Assembly: GCA_030407005.1 (NCBI GenBank)
Contig: JAUDYN010000008.1
Coordinates: 1,054,001 to 1,118,000 of the forward strand
From: Desarmillaria ectypa
Lineage: Eukaryota; Basidiomycota; Agaricomycetes; Agaricales; Physalacriaceae
DNA: 64,000 bases
Direction: 5' to 3'
Below the pieces are notes generated by a model. The model searched no databases and was not told the origin of the DNA. It saw only the letters and a program-made list of their open reading frames with translations. Positions 24,257 through 36,599 of the stretch are shown piece after piece (the stretch's first letter is position 1; every line of letters starts with the position of its first letter). The position numbers and the translations under genes are program-made.

Positions 24257-26461
24257 TCAACTCAAACGCACTGATTTGACGACCTTCGAAATACCCGACC
24301 TCTCGCCTTCATACTGACCGGAACCACTACCTTTGTAGACAGCCTTTTGGGACGCAATTTTCTTTTTCGCCTTGTCGAACTTTTGCCGCTTCTTGACCCG
24401 TGGATTGCGTACACTCTTTGGACGATGAGGAGTAAGGCCCTTATTCTTAAGAATCGCGCGCGTGAGTGACCGCGGCCCAGTGACATCTTCATCTTCGTAA
24501 TCGACGCTGAAGAGAGAGAAAATTAACGATATGGATTCGGCATAAATAACCACTACATACCGAGTTGTTCGGGCCTCGTGCTCAGCTTTCCTCTTCTCCT
24601 TTTTGTCTTGGGTTTTCTTCTTTACTAGTTCATAGTAACCGTCGGCATCCTCCGCTTCGACGTCAGCTTCCACATCTATAGCATGCTTAGGCTCTGGATC
24701 GATGCCATCCAGATCCTCCCCGCCTTGCTTCGAAAGCCTCGCTTGAGCCTCCTCAATGGTCCGCTTTCCTTTTTCTTTCTTACGCTCGCGATAAGGAATA
24801 TCGTCGTCCCCTCCAACTGTACTGTTTCTCGCACCCTTCCTCCGCGAACTCGTGCTTTCAATCCTGGAGGTGTGGAACCGCAAACTCTTCCTGCGCGCGC
24901 TTTTGTCAGCGACGTCTACATGTTGCAGGGAAGTCACTTCGCCAAACGCATCAGTTACATCGACGTGTTGTTTGGAAGAAGAGGTCTGAGATGGAGTAAA
25001 CTCAGGCTCGACGAGATCAAATACGGATTCGTCGTCCTGAAGGGGTGCAGATTTCGTCATTTTCCGCTTTTTCTTCGGACGAGATCCACTTTCTGATGGC
25101 AAGGCCGGCGCTTGCAGCGGCTTGACCTGTATAGTAGGATGGTTTATATCAGCGTCCCTCAAGAGCACTGCCAGCTCGGCTTGCAGCTGAGGTTGTCGGT
25201 TGCGCCCCCATAACTTTTCGGCATCTAGCATGATGTCGTCGTCTAGGCCGTCTAAATCGAAATCACTTTCGTTACTACCCGAGTCGGAGTTGCCGAAGTC
25301 AAGGTCTTCGAGCGTGATGAGGGATTGCTTTAGCGTCAATAGCCGTGACATAATTGGATGGGTCTTGAGTAATTCCGGGTGTCGGGCATATTTTTCCTTT
25401 GCTCGTAGGTGGATGTAGAACGCGAGTGTGCTGGCGTAAGTCAAAAGTGCCTCTGTTTTGCAGTCAGAAAAGTGGAGGCGACAGATGGATGTTCTTACGA
25501 TAATAGAGATGCATCATCCCAAGACTCAACGCGTCGGGCGTCTCACTTTCGGTACTAGTTTTGAAATTAACATGCCGAACGCGTAGACACAAGGAACCTT
25601 CCTCACCGAGCAATCTTCTCTTTAGTTTTGACAAGGGTTTGCGCCGTATCTGTCCAGTCTCGGGCAAGCGCAAGACTTTCAGGGTCTGTGCGCTCAAAGT
25701 GCCGAATGAGTAAAGCATTGTCTGAGGGCAGTTGTTGTACCGCTGGGCGTCGTGGTTCAGCTAATACGCTAAAAGTCGCGTGAGCATGAGGATGACGGAG
25801 ATAGAAAGATGACGCACTCATTACTTTCTGCATCTATCGTCAAGTTTATTGGGTCGTTCAGCCCAAAGTCATCGTCGGTCATGTCCTGGCGCATCTTGGC
25901 CTGTAGACGCCTGGCCTCCTGCTCTTCCAGTTCGTTCCCTTCTTCATCATCGGATTCCAGCTGGGCAGCATTAGAAGAGTAGTATGCAGATTTTGATCTT
26001 CCCCACGACTCTTCCTCTTCGGACTCAGAGGATTCTTCAGATTCAGAAGAGGCCACTTTGCTCTTGCCCTTGCCTTTGCCTTTCTTTTTCTTTGACTTGA
26101 CGGCAGTTTTCGAGCTAGGTTTTTCCTCGTAGTCCATACCATCTTCATCCATGTCTTCGTCGACATCCATTCCATATTCGTCTTCGTCTGACACTCCGTC
26201 TAAAGCGAAAACTTCTTCATCGTAGCCATCCTCGTCCTCTCCCTCATCACCAGCAATAAGAATTTTATCTCTGGACGCATGAACTTGGCAAATCTGAGTA
26301 TGCACAAAACAATAAACACCGAAAGACGCCTCACATTGGTCCTCTTCGTTCATGGGTATGTCCGAAAGTTTGTCCCATTTCTTCAATTTACCGTTTGCGC
26401 GGTTCAAGGCTTTGGGTTTCCGGGAAGATGATCCAGGTTTTGTTCCCCGTTTTTTAACCAT
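24257..26461 (-). CDS. UTP3: U3 processome protein Utp3/Sas10
   Basis: Predicted 645 aa from six exons: 26335-26461, 25825-26283, 25607-25760, 25499-25554, 24561-25452 and 24257-24506. The N-terminus is basic (MVKKRGTKPGSSSRKPKALN), followed by long acidic Asp/Glu runs. A central segment (DALSLGMMHLYYQALLTYAS) fits the Sas10/Utp3 fold. The conserved basic Sas10 C-terminal domain comes last (GPRSLTRAILKNKGLTPHRP, then NPRVKKRQKFDKAKKK). Utp3/Sas10 is a nucleolar component of the small-subunit processome needed for early cleavage of pre-rRNA. The gene diverges from MRPS12 with 145 nt between starts. Confidence 0.92.
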
Positions 26462-26606
26462 CTTGAGACGCGAAGTACAGTTTACTGGATGACTGAAGGT
26501 GTGAAAGAAGAGAAGAAAACTCAAACTGAAATTGAAATTATCGACGAATTCGTGTTTCGACTGTTTGGTCTGGAAGCCAACACCAAATACTGCCGTCTTC
26601 CTGACC

Positions 26607-27235
26607 ATGACTTCGTTATTGCGCGCATTTGCGCTCAATACCAGGCTATGTGCTACGGCACTTCCCAGGGCGATACTGCAACGACATATACAACCTAGTG
26701 CCCTCCTTCTTCTCCAACAATACCGCTTCTTTCACTCGTCACCACCAGCCGCCGTTACTATCAATCAAGCAATGAAGCGGAAAAAGCGACCTGTCCGACG
26801 TACTCAGCTTTCAAAATCCCCTCTTTTAGACATTTCCCCGCAGAAAAAGGGTGTCTGCACTCAGATTATCATTGCAAAGCCCAAGAAACCCAATTCTGCT
26901 AAGCGGAAGGTCGCTCGTGTGAAGCTGACAAACGGGAACTCACTGCAGGCGTACATCCAAGGGGAGGGGCATAACTTGCAGGAGCATAGTGTTGTTCTGG
27001 TTCGGGGCGGTCGTTCGAAGGATCTTCCCGGTGTCAAGTGAGTTTCTGTTTCGTTAGCGTTGCTTTCCTCATATTGGTCCTGCTCTCAGATACAAGGTTG
27101 TCCGTGGTGCGTTGGACTTTGCTGGTGTACCGGGTCGTATGACGGCGAGAAGTAGATACGGGTATGTCTGTCTGCTGTTCTGTTTAATGTCTTGCTCATG
27201 TTATCGTTCTTAGGGCCAAGAAACCCAAAAAGTAA
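26607..27235 (+). CDS. MRPS12: Mitochondrial ribosomal protein uS12m
   Basis: Predicted 174 aa from exons 26607-27037, 27090-27161 and 27214-27235. A basic N-terminal extension of about 55 residues is a likely mitochondrial presequence. It is followed by the universally conserved S12 core: [20 protein letters not shown], then [14 protein letters not shown], and the [18 protein letters not shown] decoding-centre loop. It ends RSRYGAKKPKK. The protein belongs to the mitochondrial small ribosomal subunit. The ATG at 26607 is the first in frame after the short divergent promoter shared with UTP3; an open frame extends further upstream without evidence of use. Confidence 0.95.
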
Positions 27236-27814
27236 TCTCATCCCCGTCGAGATGACTCTGAAAAGTTGTAATGCATTTGTTACAATAATTGCTCAGAATG
27301 AATTACTTTCCGTAGCACTGCAGAGTGTAAATTCCATCCACCGCGATTTTACGGTTTCTTCGTACCCCGTGGCATGTTCGTTGTGCGTCAAGTTGTAGTT
27401 CATCTAGAGGAAGCCTCCGACACATACCTTAGTTTTTATTCTCATTGCTGAAGCTGAAGTCTTGATCGGCTGCATCGCTTGTCCTCAAATACAGACTGCA
27501 GTTTTGAACGGAACACATGGTCGAATCCTTTTCTCTCCCGCCTCCTGTTATTGGAAGGATTTCAGCTTTAACTCTCATCCTGTGCAGAAATAAAAGTCCA
27601 TGAAGTGTTACGGAAATTATCTACTATCGGCCGCTCAGACATTTTAGGACACGTACTATCACGTTCATTGTCCACAGCAAACTGAAAATTGGATCCTCCG
27701 AACAGAAGTCATGATGCATTTATTACAATTATTGCCCAGGATTTTAGCTACAAGTACGTGGTATATCGTGATTCCGGTTTCCGCATGTCCATCAAGAAAA
27801 AGGTATCTGAAAAG
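27236..27814. other. Convergent 3' intergenic region
   Basis: About 580 bases between the ends of MRPS12 (plus) and the Spo71-like gene (minus). Presumed 3' UTRs; no coding or RNA motif seen. Confidence 0.5.
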
Positions 27815-30800
27815 CTATAAACATAATTTCGTCAATCGGCCAGTATCCCTCAGCTTCTCCTCTTTCTCATGCTGCGCCCTCGCAATCCTCTCGATTTCGG
27901 TGTTCAAAGCCCAACACCAGGTATCGCGCTCCAATTTGTTTCGTGTCCGCAAAACGACTAGTTTGTGTTTGGCTGACAATGAAGGAACCGCATTCGCGTC
28001 GCTCTGGGGACGATACCAGATCGTGAACAGCGTATCCTCTTCCGGGTCATCGGACTCCAAACCGTCCTGATAATGACGTGGAACACTGTTCGAGTCAGGA
28101 TCGTATTGACCCTGAGGAAGTGCCTGTGCCGCAAAGTACCCCGAACATATGTACGCATCCGACAGAGGGATCTTCTTATGGTTAGCATTGTGTAGAGCTG
28201 AGTGCGGTTTGATACGAAATAAGCAGAGACTTCCGGAAACGAGGATCATTTGGGCAAGCCTATATCAATATAAGAATAGACAGGACCTAGATTGAAAGGA
28301 ACAGCCAACTTGAATTGCCCACTTAGCCCTCGCCGCATATGTATTTTACCGCCCCTTATGATGGTCTTGCAGCCTTCCAGAACGCACCAGTTGTACAAGG
28401 AGGCCAGGGCTGGCAAAGGCGCTGCAGGATCCGGAGGCGCCGTCGGCGGTATGTCTTCTGCCTCATCAGAGATATGCAGTCTAGGCGTCAACCGCGGTCT
28501 GCGCGCTACAGAGACATCCATCTCGTCCTTGGCATCTGCTCTGTGTCGCAACTTCCAGTAAGAGATCAACGATCGTAATCTGTTTATCCACTCCAGCATG
28601 AATCTGCGAGAATAGCACTAATCAAGGTGAGCAACCGGAAATTTTTGAGGCTATCTAATACCCACTTCAAACCTGATGACATGGCCATTTTTTAGAAGTA
28701 GCTCAAATGAGCGCTTCATTCTTAGGTTAGCTTTGTCCGAGGCCTTGTTGACGGCGTCTTCTCCTCCCTCGTCCTCGGCATCACTGTGGCTACTTTCCTC
28801 TGCACTAGGCTGGGACCAGACATTCATCCATGAAGCATTCGCATCCCCATGCCTATCGGAAGCACCAGATGGATCGACCTCGACGTGGGTTTGTGGAGGA
28901 ATAATCTGTAACGCCCGTCTTACAGCTATTATACTCCTCAAATCAGCGACCGCAATGGCGTCGATAACCTGCAACGTTCCTCGCTCGACCTCGCGCTTGT
29001 TCAATTTCTGAGCGTAATTTTCAGTCTCTCTGATGGGAAATGGTGATGGAGGATGCGCTTTCGAAGTAGGAAGAGTAAAGAGGTTCCCATCGTGCGTGGT
29101 CATGTATACCCGCTGTTTCAACTGCGTGTTTGTCTTGATGCGGGTGAGGTATCCTTCAATACTGGGAGGTTCATGGTAAAAAGGGTCTTCTGTTCCCATA
29201 TCGCTACGATTCAGGGGTTTAGCAATACGAGTGGGATAGTGATCCCCAAGACGAAGTTCGAGATGGGCCTACGGGAAAGTGTTGATTTTGAGATTTTGAC
29301 GAATGCGTTAAAATTACCTGCTTGAATGCCAACCCACAGAGAATCACCCACTCTCTTTGTTGCCCGTATACGTCGTCTTCGAGCCATACCCAATCTAGAT
29401 TGGTATCCATTCGCCACGCGAGCTCTAGAACCTTACCCAAACTAATCTCTCGCTCAATGACCTCTTTCCAATCAGGAACTTTGCGGAGTGACTGCAAACA
29501 GAGGGCGATAACATTACTCCGCGTAAACGTCTTGCTATATCCTTCCACAGTGGTGATCGTTGGGACATCAATTTTGACTTTCGCGTCCAGAGTTGGATTG
29601 CGAACCTCGATCATAGATGGGACTTGACCTCCGACGTGGCGCCTATAACAAAGATATCAACGCGTTTGAATTGTATTCGTCCAGTTCGGAGACACGAGTT
29701 ACCACAGCTGCCACATCCAGTCCTGGCCCCTTGATCTGTTTTTAGGTTTGAAGACGAAAATGTTGGTGCCCGACCTTGCTATGTGAAAAAACGCTCGTGA
29801 CTTTGAAGTACCGTTGTATGTAGGGGTGGGTGGGCAAGTGATGCAAAAGGTTAAATCAACGAACGAATATAAGGATAGGTGCGTCCGTCCTGATTTGAGT
29901 GGGACGAGAAAAGCAAGGTGTTTGTGCCCTGTCAAACGCTCCTTCCCGGGAATGGTCTGGATAATAATCAGGACACGATATAAGTATGGAGCATGAATAT
30001 ACAAACATAATCTTCATAGACTTCAATAGAGTCTCGCCTCCAAACGACCATGAATTCAGCCCAGTCTTCATGGCGCAAGCCACTTGTCATCCGGTGCTGG
30101 CACTCATCAAATTGAGGCCCAAGAGATTCAGACTCTGTATAGCTGACTCGCACGAGCATCCTATCTCTTATAATAACGTCACCCCACTCAGCGTCTAAAT
30201 GTGCATCCGTAGCTGCCGTGGCCATTACTCCAGCACTCGCCTCCTCTACCGCTTGCCCGGACCGTTGCAACACTTCTTCCGGAGCAACGGGATCCTGGTC
30301 TAGAACGACTGATGCGATTGGTATAGGAGTGAGTACAGGTTCGGCATAGTGGACCTTTTGCTTCCTCTTGCTCTTGCTACTGGTCAAAGTATCGCTTTTG
30401 ACAAACGAAGGCATCTTGATGATAGATCTAGGAATTACACCTGTGTGGGCCTTGCTCGAGGATGTCCTATTCCAAGCAGCAGTGGGTCGTTCTAAGAGTG
30501 CAGTAACTGAAGATGCACTATGGTTATCACCATCAGACGAACCGGATGCGGCGCCATTCTCCAGCGGCGGTAGTAGTGAGGTGCTAGCTTTCACGAAAGT
30601 TTTGGAATCCTCGTAAGCTGCGAAAGGAGGCGGTCCGGAGGATGTACTAGCTTTAGGTTCGAAAGGTGCGGTGACAAAGGTTTCGTTGGCAGATGCCGTG
30701 GAATCCCCGACAGGTAACGCCGAGGATAGCAACTTTTCAGCATCGTCTTCCAGTATTAACGGTAGATGTACGTCGGACAAGCCTTTTCCACTAGAGTGGG

Positions 30801-31269
30801 CAGACGTGATAGCCTCCATGGATTCAAGAACGTTCACGCCAAGAAAGCTTCCTACTTCAAAGCTTGAGCCTACCCATTTTTGGTCCGGAACTGTGCTTGA
30901 CGCCGCAAGTTTTCTATTCCAGACGGTGCCCCAGTCGCTCTCTCGCCATTTGCTGAGCATCTCCTCGCGTACACTGGACTCACTGCTTTCGCCCCATTCA
31001 TCTGGATTTCCCCCGCCTAGAAGAAAGAATCTGTAGGCGGTATTTTTCACAAGTTGACTGAGATCTCGTTCTTCGTCTTGATCCATGGCAGCCTTACCGG
31101 AGACTAACTTCTCTGGCATGGCCCCGATGAAGACACGCCGATGTACGTGGACATCTTCCGACGTCTGTATCGCTTGGGAGGTAGAGGATCCTACTGCAGA
31201 GTGAGAGATGCTTCGCCTAAGCTCGAAATCCATGTCAGTGGACAGGAGAGATATAGAACGCAAATTCAT
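27815..31269 (-). CDS. PH-domain protein resembling Spo71
   Basis: About 1,000 aa over at least six exons. The first is 30007-31269; the second begins at 29956, and later pieces cover about 29220-29700, 28650-29200, 28250-28600 and 27815-28249. The N-terminal exon has a conserved-looking stretch (RRVFIGAMPEKL) and the motif YRFFLLGGGNPDEW, then a long Ser-rich linker. Downstream are blocks compatible with pleckstrin-homology folds, one containing HIARSGTNIFVFKPKNR and another beginning SIEGYLTRIKTNTQLKQRVY and ending near LLLKNGHVIRFE. A final segment carries a further PH-like strand pattern (WCVLEGCKTIIRGGKIHM). Overall this matches fungal sporulation-type PH proteins (Spo71 family). Phosphoinositide binding and a membrane role are inferred from the fold. 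Confidence 0.7.
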
Positions 31270-32829
31270 CCGTACTTTTTCATTGATATATGATGTTCGA
31301 CAACATTAGGAGCTGTGTATGCTAATGCAAGACAAAGACTACTGCACAATGGTAGTAAGCAGGTTGTCTTTGTATTTAGATGACAAGGGAACCTACCTAA
31401 GGCCTTTGTGTGAGAAAAAAGGTACCTTGGACAGCAATTGAAAAGAAGGCTTGGCTGACACTCAGACAGAGAACGTAGATGGCGACTGACTGACTAAATG
31501 CATGCAATGGTTGGATGACGTCATTTTCTCAGGGGACGGGCCGAAAATCCGACGGACCCCAAATTCGTAGTACTTCATACATGATAAAGACAAGATTGTT
31601 AGAATGAGCGGTAATTCTCCAGCACTCACCCGGATTTCAGCAGGGAACCCTCGCAAACAAGCGAGGGTTGTCACCGTTTAGCTAACTATTTATCGACACG
31701 CCGTGTACACTAATAGATGCAACAAAGAAAGTTTTTGCCTGACAACCGATGATCCCGACGTCAACTGTGCTGTGATGCGCGACACTTGATACTCAAACAA
31801 AGATTATACCTAGGGTAAGTAAAATATCGTCATAATAAAACTTACTGGCTATTCATGCATCTGTCGAATCCAGTCACGGTTCCTACCGGCAACATACTAT
31901 CACACACTATCACACATTACCGATAGCTGACACGCTGACGGATTATTTGCCTCATTATTCGGAACAGGTTTTCGTCCGTTATGTGCTTGAGCTTGAACTT
32001 TAGTATGAGGAACGCGATCGGAGTCCCACATTCTGTATCAAAAACCTTTGATGATCATCGACCCCAATACTAATTGATGTACTAGAATGTTTTAGCATGG
32101 CTGTACGTAGGTCATAGCAGTCCGACACAAAATTAATACCCAGAAAGAGGCCTCTGCGGCAATGACTCTTGCGTATAAATACCACCACCAATCACAAAAG
32201 CAATGATTTCTGTTTTAAAAATGACATGATAGCAGACCTGTAGCAAGTAATCTCGGAGAATAGATATGCCGCCGTAAGGTAAACTATCCGTGTCCACTTA
32301 ACTGGGGGTAAGCAAGGCAATTTACAAGCGGCATCAGCATCATTCCGATAGATTGACAAGCAAGCAAGACATAAGAACGAGATTTTATTCGAAACAAGGC
32401 TATACTACCACCTATATCATGATTCTCGGGCTGACGGAGTACGTGAGATGTTAGGGAATACAAATTTGAGTTTACGAAATATTTTCTCTTTGAGAAGCTG
32501 AAAAACTACACCACATTTGTTAGTGGCGCAACACATCACGTTCAACCCTAGCGCTTCTCCGCCAGACAAACCACAGGCACAGAGTAGCTCCGCACTGTCC
32601 CGTGTACTTATGATGGATAATAATATCTTTTTTTCACATACTGGAGCATCTACCAATGGCGTGAATCAGTTGATTTATGGGGAGGAACAACAGATCGTCA
32701 GGATCGTGATTCTATGTCATTGTAAGTTGGAGCTCACGTTCACGGCACTAGAAGTGATGGGCGAGCCAATACAGTTTATTGAGCAAGTGACTTGAACGCG
32801 CACCACGCTGGTAGGTGCGGGTTAAAGTG
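31270..32829. other. Intergenic, nothing recognised
   Basis: About 1.56 kb separating the Spo71-like start from the FCF2 stop. It contains a short direct repeat of CACTATCACA at about 31900-31917 and several short, motif-free open frames. The left end should hold the Spo71-like promoter, the right end the FCF2 3' UTR. Confidence 0.45.
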
Positions 32830-33892
32830 TCACCATTTCTGCCGCTTCTTGGCCTGTAATGTGTTCTTCCCTCGTGCACCCCGGACGCTCTGCAAGTCCT
32901 CAAACTTCCTTTTCGCATAACGCTTCGCCTCAGCGTCATCCACCAACTCATCCACCAACGTCCTTTTGCGGTTGGCCCTTGTGAGATTCTCCGAGCTGCC
33001 ACCACCAAATGGCGTATTTGCAGCAACAATAGTACCAATCTGAAAAAGAGAAATTGAACGAATGCTGCTGTTACACATGAGAGGAATGTCCTCACGGCAA
33101 AATGCTTCGGCAGGCCTTTTATGCCCTTCCCTTCTCCTTCGTCTTTGCGATAGAATCGCTTGGGGTCTAGATAATTACGCAAACGCATCGCTTCTACTTC
33201 GCGGTAGAGTCGCGGAAGGTCCGCTTCGGCTGGAGCAGGCATGTCAAACCATCCTGGCCCTGCAGTCTGCTGTTTTAGCTGGCCCTAATGGTAAGTACAA
33301 AATATCAATAGAAAACAAAGATAGTGCTCACTGCTTTACGTTGCTTCTTTGTCAATAACTTCCCGTCTTTGGTCAATTGTAGGGGTGGTATCGGAGGTGC
33401 GGGAACGGAATATAATGATGAGGATTTCTCAGCCAGTTCGATGTCTGGGTCGTGTATGGACACTGGCCGGTTATGCCTTGATTCATCAAATTCGAAATAA
33501 GGCTTTGGAACGTTCCCGGGGTCAAGGGGAGGTAATGTCCTATAGAGCGATTAGAATTCGACACAAAAAAGGAACAAGTGGACACACTCGGGTTCGCCAT
33601 CTAGCTGTACTACATCCCCTTCCAAGATATCCACAGGGCTTGTTGGCTCCTGGGACGCTGATAGAGCATTTTTTCTGGCCTTTTCAAGCAAAAAATCAAG
33701 GTATTCTTGTGTAACGGGTTCACTTTCCGAGCTGTGTGAACTAGACGTGTCTGAATCGGTGTCGGAGGTGGAAGCCGAGTCAGATGAAGAGTCATCCACA
33801 ATTTCTGGGTACAGTTTGTTCAACCTGCAGCCTCTTCAGCGGTACTGACACATACCTGTAGTTTTTTCTTTCCTTTTCCCTTTCAACGACAT
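32830..33892 (-). CDS. FCF2: Pre-rRNA processing protein Fcf2
   Basis: Predicted 286 aa from exons 33856-33892, 33588-33804, 33332-33539, 33096-33284 and 32830-33039. The first half is acidic and Ser-rich. The second half carries the Fcf2 domain: GPGWFDMPAP, then RLRNYLDPKRFYRKD, LPKHFAIGTIVA and a C-terminal block NRKRTLVDELVDDAEAKRYA followed by basic residues. Fcf2 is a nucleolar factor required for early 18S rRNA cleavages; its animal homologue is DNTTIP2. The start is placed at 33892, giving a 12-residue first exon (MSLKGKRKEKTT) whose GTATGT donor and CCCAG acceptor keep frame; a start inside exon 2 would lack an ATG. Confidence 0.9.
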
Positions 33893-34400
33893 GACCATTA
33901 AGGAAGACGACAATCACGTGGCAGGAAGTAAATTTCTTGGTCCGGCATTCCATTATTTCACCGATACGAAAGCGGACGATATTGGTCCAAAGGCACTCGT
34001 AAGTAGTACAGTTTTAAGTCTCTATAAAGTACATATAAATGAAAAGATTGACGGTCATAAAGAGCGTAGAAGTCCAAAAGACTTGATAATATAAAAACAC
34101 CGGGAAGTTTGAGCGCTGATGATCGTGAGTTGTAACGACAGGATAATGCTATAGCGAACAGAACAGATAAGACGAAAGTGTCGACCAAGATAATCATACT
34201 ACCCAAGATATAGAAAGCAAAACACGACAGCGTCGAAGGAGAATAGAAATGCATACAAATAGGAGCAAAAGAGTGTGAAAGCACAAGACGACCCGATAAT
34301 GATTTAGTCCACAAAAAATGTCCAAAGGCAACATGAAAGGGCAAGTCGCGATCAAGAACATGTACGGAGAACGTGCCACTATTATTTTGCAATGAGGTAA
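33893..34400. other. Promoter of FCF2 and 3' flank of the 714-aa gene
   Basis: About 500 bases between the FCF2 start and the stop of the next minus-strand gene. It holds the CACGTG described separately. A hydrophobic open frame on the minus strand (about 33958-34392) probably lies in the upstream gene's 3' UTR and is not supported as coding. Confidence 0.45.
33915..33920. promoter_or_regulatory. CACGTG upstream of FCF2
   Basis: CACGTG in the context CAATCACGTGGCAG lies 23 nt upstream of the FCF2 start codon, so it may sit within or very near the transcription start. The link to expression is inferred. Confidence 0.4.
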
Positions 34401-36599
34401 CTAACCGTCGCGTTCACTTGTCCCCGAGCCTTCGCGCGGCGACAAGACGATGCCTGGCCGACTATCTTCCCGACGAAGCGGTAGGGGTGGAGAGGACGCC
34501 CGCCGCTCGCGTTCAGACAACCGGGGACTCGATTGTTGCCGATGAAGTACTGGATGCCGGATCATCTTTCCCGACAGATGATGAGTGCTTTCACGGTGCG
34601 AGGTCGGAGGCGACTGAACATTAAGGCTACGAGGCTGAGAAGGACCGTCACCGCGCGGTATGGGATCTAGACGGCTAGCAGACACCGAAAGACGCCTGGA
34701 ACCGAAAGGACCCGGGGAACTGCTTTCCGATTCTCGTCCGCTTTGACAATCCCTGTCTCTGTCGTGTGTCCACCCCGGAGACGATATCCGTCTGTCATGT
34801 TCAGACATCAAACGATCCCGGTCAGAGGGTGCAACTGGAGGAAACGTGTATGACTCTGGAGCCATGGGACCAGTAGGTACAATACCATTCCTGGCCATCT
34901 GTTTCTCCTTTGTCTTGTAGGTCCCGGCCATTTCAATGCTCGGACGGCGACCGCTATTGGGTGTCCTGAGAGCATCCTCCAATTCGTCTATTCGCCGCTG
35001 CATACCCGCCATCTCCGCTCTCATGCCGCTCATCCTCTTATCGACAAGGCTTTCCACGAGCTCATGGAGCCGATCTTGTTGCTGATTTAGATTCTGCACA
35101 AGGGCCTGCGATTTCTGAAGCTGCTCGCCCAGCCAAGCCTTCAGCTGCTTCGAATCGTTAAGAGCGTCATAGAACATCTCAAAGGGTGCTAAGAAAGCGG
35201 ACTTTCCGCCTGAATAGCCAGGGTGGTGGAGAGAGCTGGGAGTAGGGGGGACAAGCGTGGAAGAAATTGCGACGGAAGCATTTGACGGCGATCTTCCTGA
35301 AATTCCGGGAATAGGATGGGCAACTTGGCCGGATCCTGACGGATTGCGCTGCAACGACAGTCGCGTTGGAGTGGGGGGAACATTACCAGTTACCACCCTT
35401 TTCACATTTTCACCACCGCCCAACACAGATGGCAACCGTGGCAATGTCATTGGAACTCTTCCAGAATAGAAGGAACCTTGTTGCCCGCCGGCATGTGGTA
35501 CCGGTGGCGCACTTTGAATGGAAAGTGCTAATTGCTCTTTCGTATATGCCTCCCTGGGGCTGATGACAATATCAGCCGGTTTTTTCTTCCCCTGACCACC
35601 TAGTTGATTGGCTCGTCGTCGCGCGAAGCTGATAGGAGGTGGTGGTAATGAATGCGGATTAACGCTAGATGATGAAGCCTGAGTTGGTACAATTTGTTGA
35701 GGAGTGGGAATAACGATAGCACCAGGACTAGGGGGATGAGTACTCCCGCCTGCAGTGTTGGTAAGACGACGTGATCCCGTCCCTGAATTAGGGCTGAGAC
35801 GAATGGGTCGGGAAGACGGCGGAGGTGCCTTGGATGGCGTCGGCCGGTCATCGGAGGCAGGAGGAGCGCCCCCCAGACCAGGCGAGACGATGCCGGCTAC
35901 GCTGCCTCTGCGCTGTTCGATGAGGGCCTTCTGTTTTTGCTTGACAGAGATCATGGACCGGACTTGCTCAGCGGCATTTGGATTGTCGCGTTGGCTGGGC
36001 ATACTGAAGCCAATGACGACGGGCGATATAGGGGTCGATCCAGCTGCCTCTGTTGGCGCACGAACGTCGGTATTGAGGGCACCAGGCTGAGGTGTACCGC
36101 TCACAGTGACCCGCCGTCGTTTTGAAGGATTAAGGTGGACAGACGACGGCGGCGGTGCACCAGAGATATCCAGGAGCCGCTCTGGCTGGGCTGGCTCTGG
36201 ACTAGATTGGAGCATGTCCTGGTCGGGTTCCTCTTTGACCCGGGTCGTGCGAGCCGTCCTGGAAAGATATTAGCATCGTGTACTTGTATCTCCTTGTATT
36301 TCTGTAACGCACTCATTGTCCGACTCGTTTTCTCCCTGTGTCGGCGGCGACTCTTCGACCCGTGCGCGTTTCCTATTCACCCTCTGTGAAGACGACGCCT
36401 CTTCGCTTCCTAGACGTGAAACAGTCATCGTCGGCGTTTTGACGCGAAGATCGCTCGAATGGGGTCGTGTCTGGATGGGAGGCAGCGATATGTTTCCTTG
36501 GGATATATTTCCCAGAGACGTCGAGCTGAAGGCCTGGGCAAAGGAAGGAAGAGACTGTGGGATATGCGTCGCTACGCTGCTCGCATGGTTGAGAGACAT
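34401..36599 (-). CDS. Uncharacterised 714-residue Ser/Pro-rich protein with coiled coil
   Basis: Predicted 714 aa from exons 36313-36599 and 34401-36258; the join gives the in-frame sequence NETARTTRVKEEPDQDML. I do not recognise the family. Most of the protein is Ser/Pro/Arg-rich and likely disordered, with basic clusters (VNRKRARVEE, NPSKRRRVTV) that could be nuclear localisation signals. VKEEP fits the sumoylation consensus. An ordered core lies roughly at residues 400-500: SAFLAPFEMFYDALNDSKQL, then a heptad-like coiled coil through RAEMAGMQRRIDELEDAL. A nuclear protein is plausible. An upstream in-frame extension exists, but 36599 has the first convincing ATG. Confidence 0.7.

Noticed and set aside
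31899..31920. Short repeat CACTATCACA, considered as part of a tandem or CRISPR-like array
   Set aside because: Only two copies without spacers; a simple local duplication in intergenic DNA.
32417..32656. Cys-containing minus-strand frame with a CC-x-TN-x-C-GVV stretch, resembling part of a hydrophobin
   Set aside because: The eight-Cys hydrophobin pattern is not complete, there is no signal peptide, and no flanking exon supplies the missing cysteines.
33958..34392. Hydrophobic 144-residue frame on the minus strand
   Set aside because: It sits directly after the stop of the 714-aa gene on the same strand, has no motif and no nearby promoter; more likely 3' UTR.
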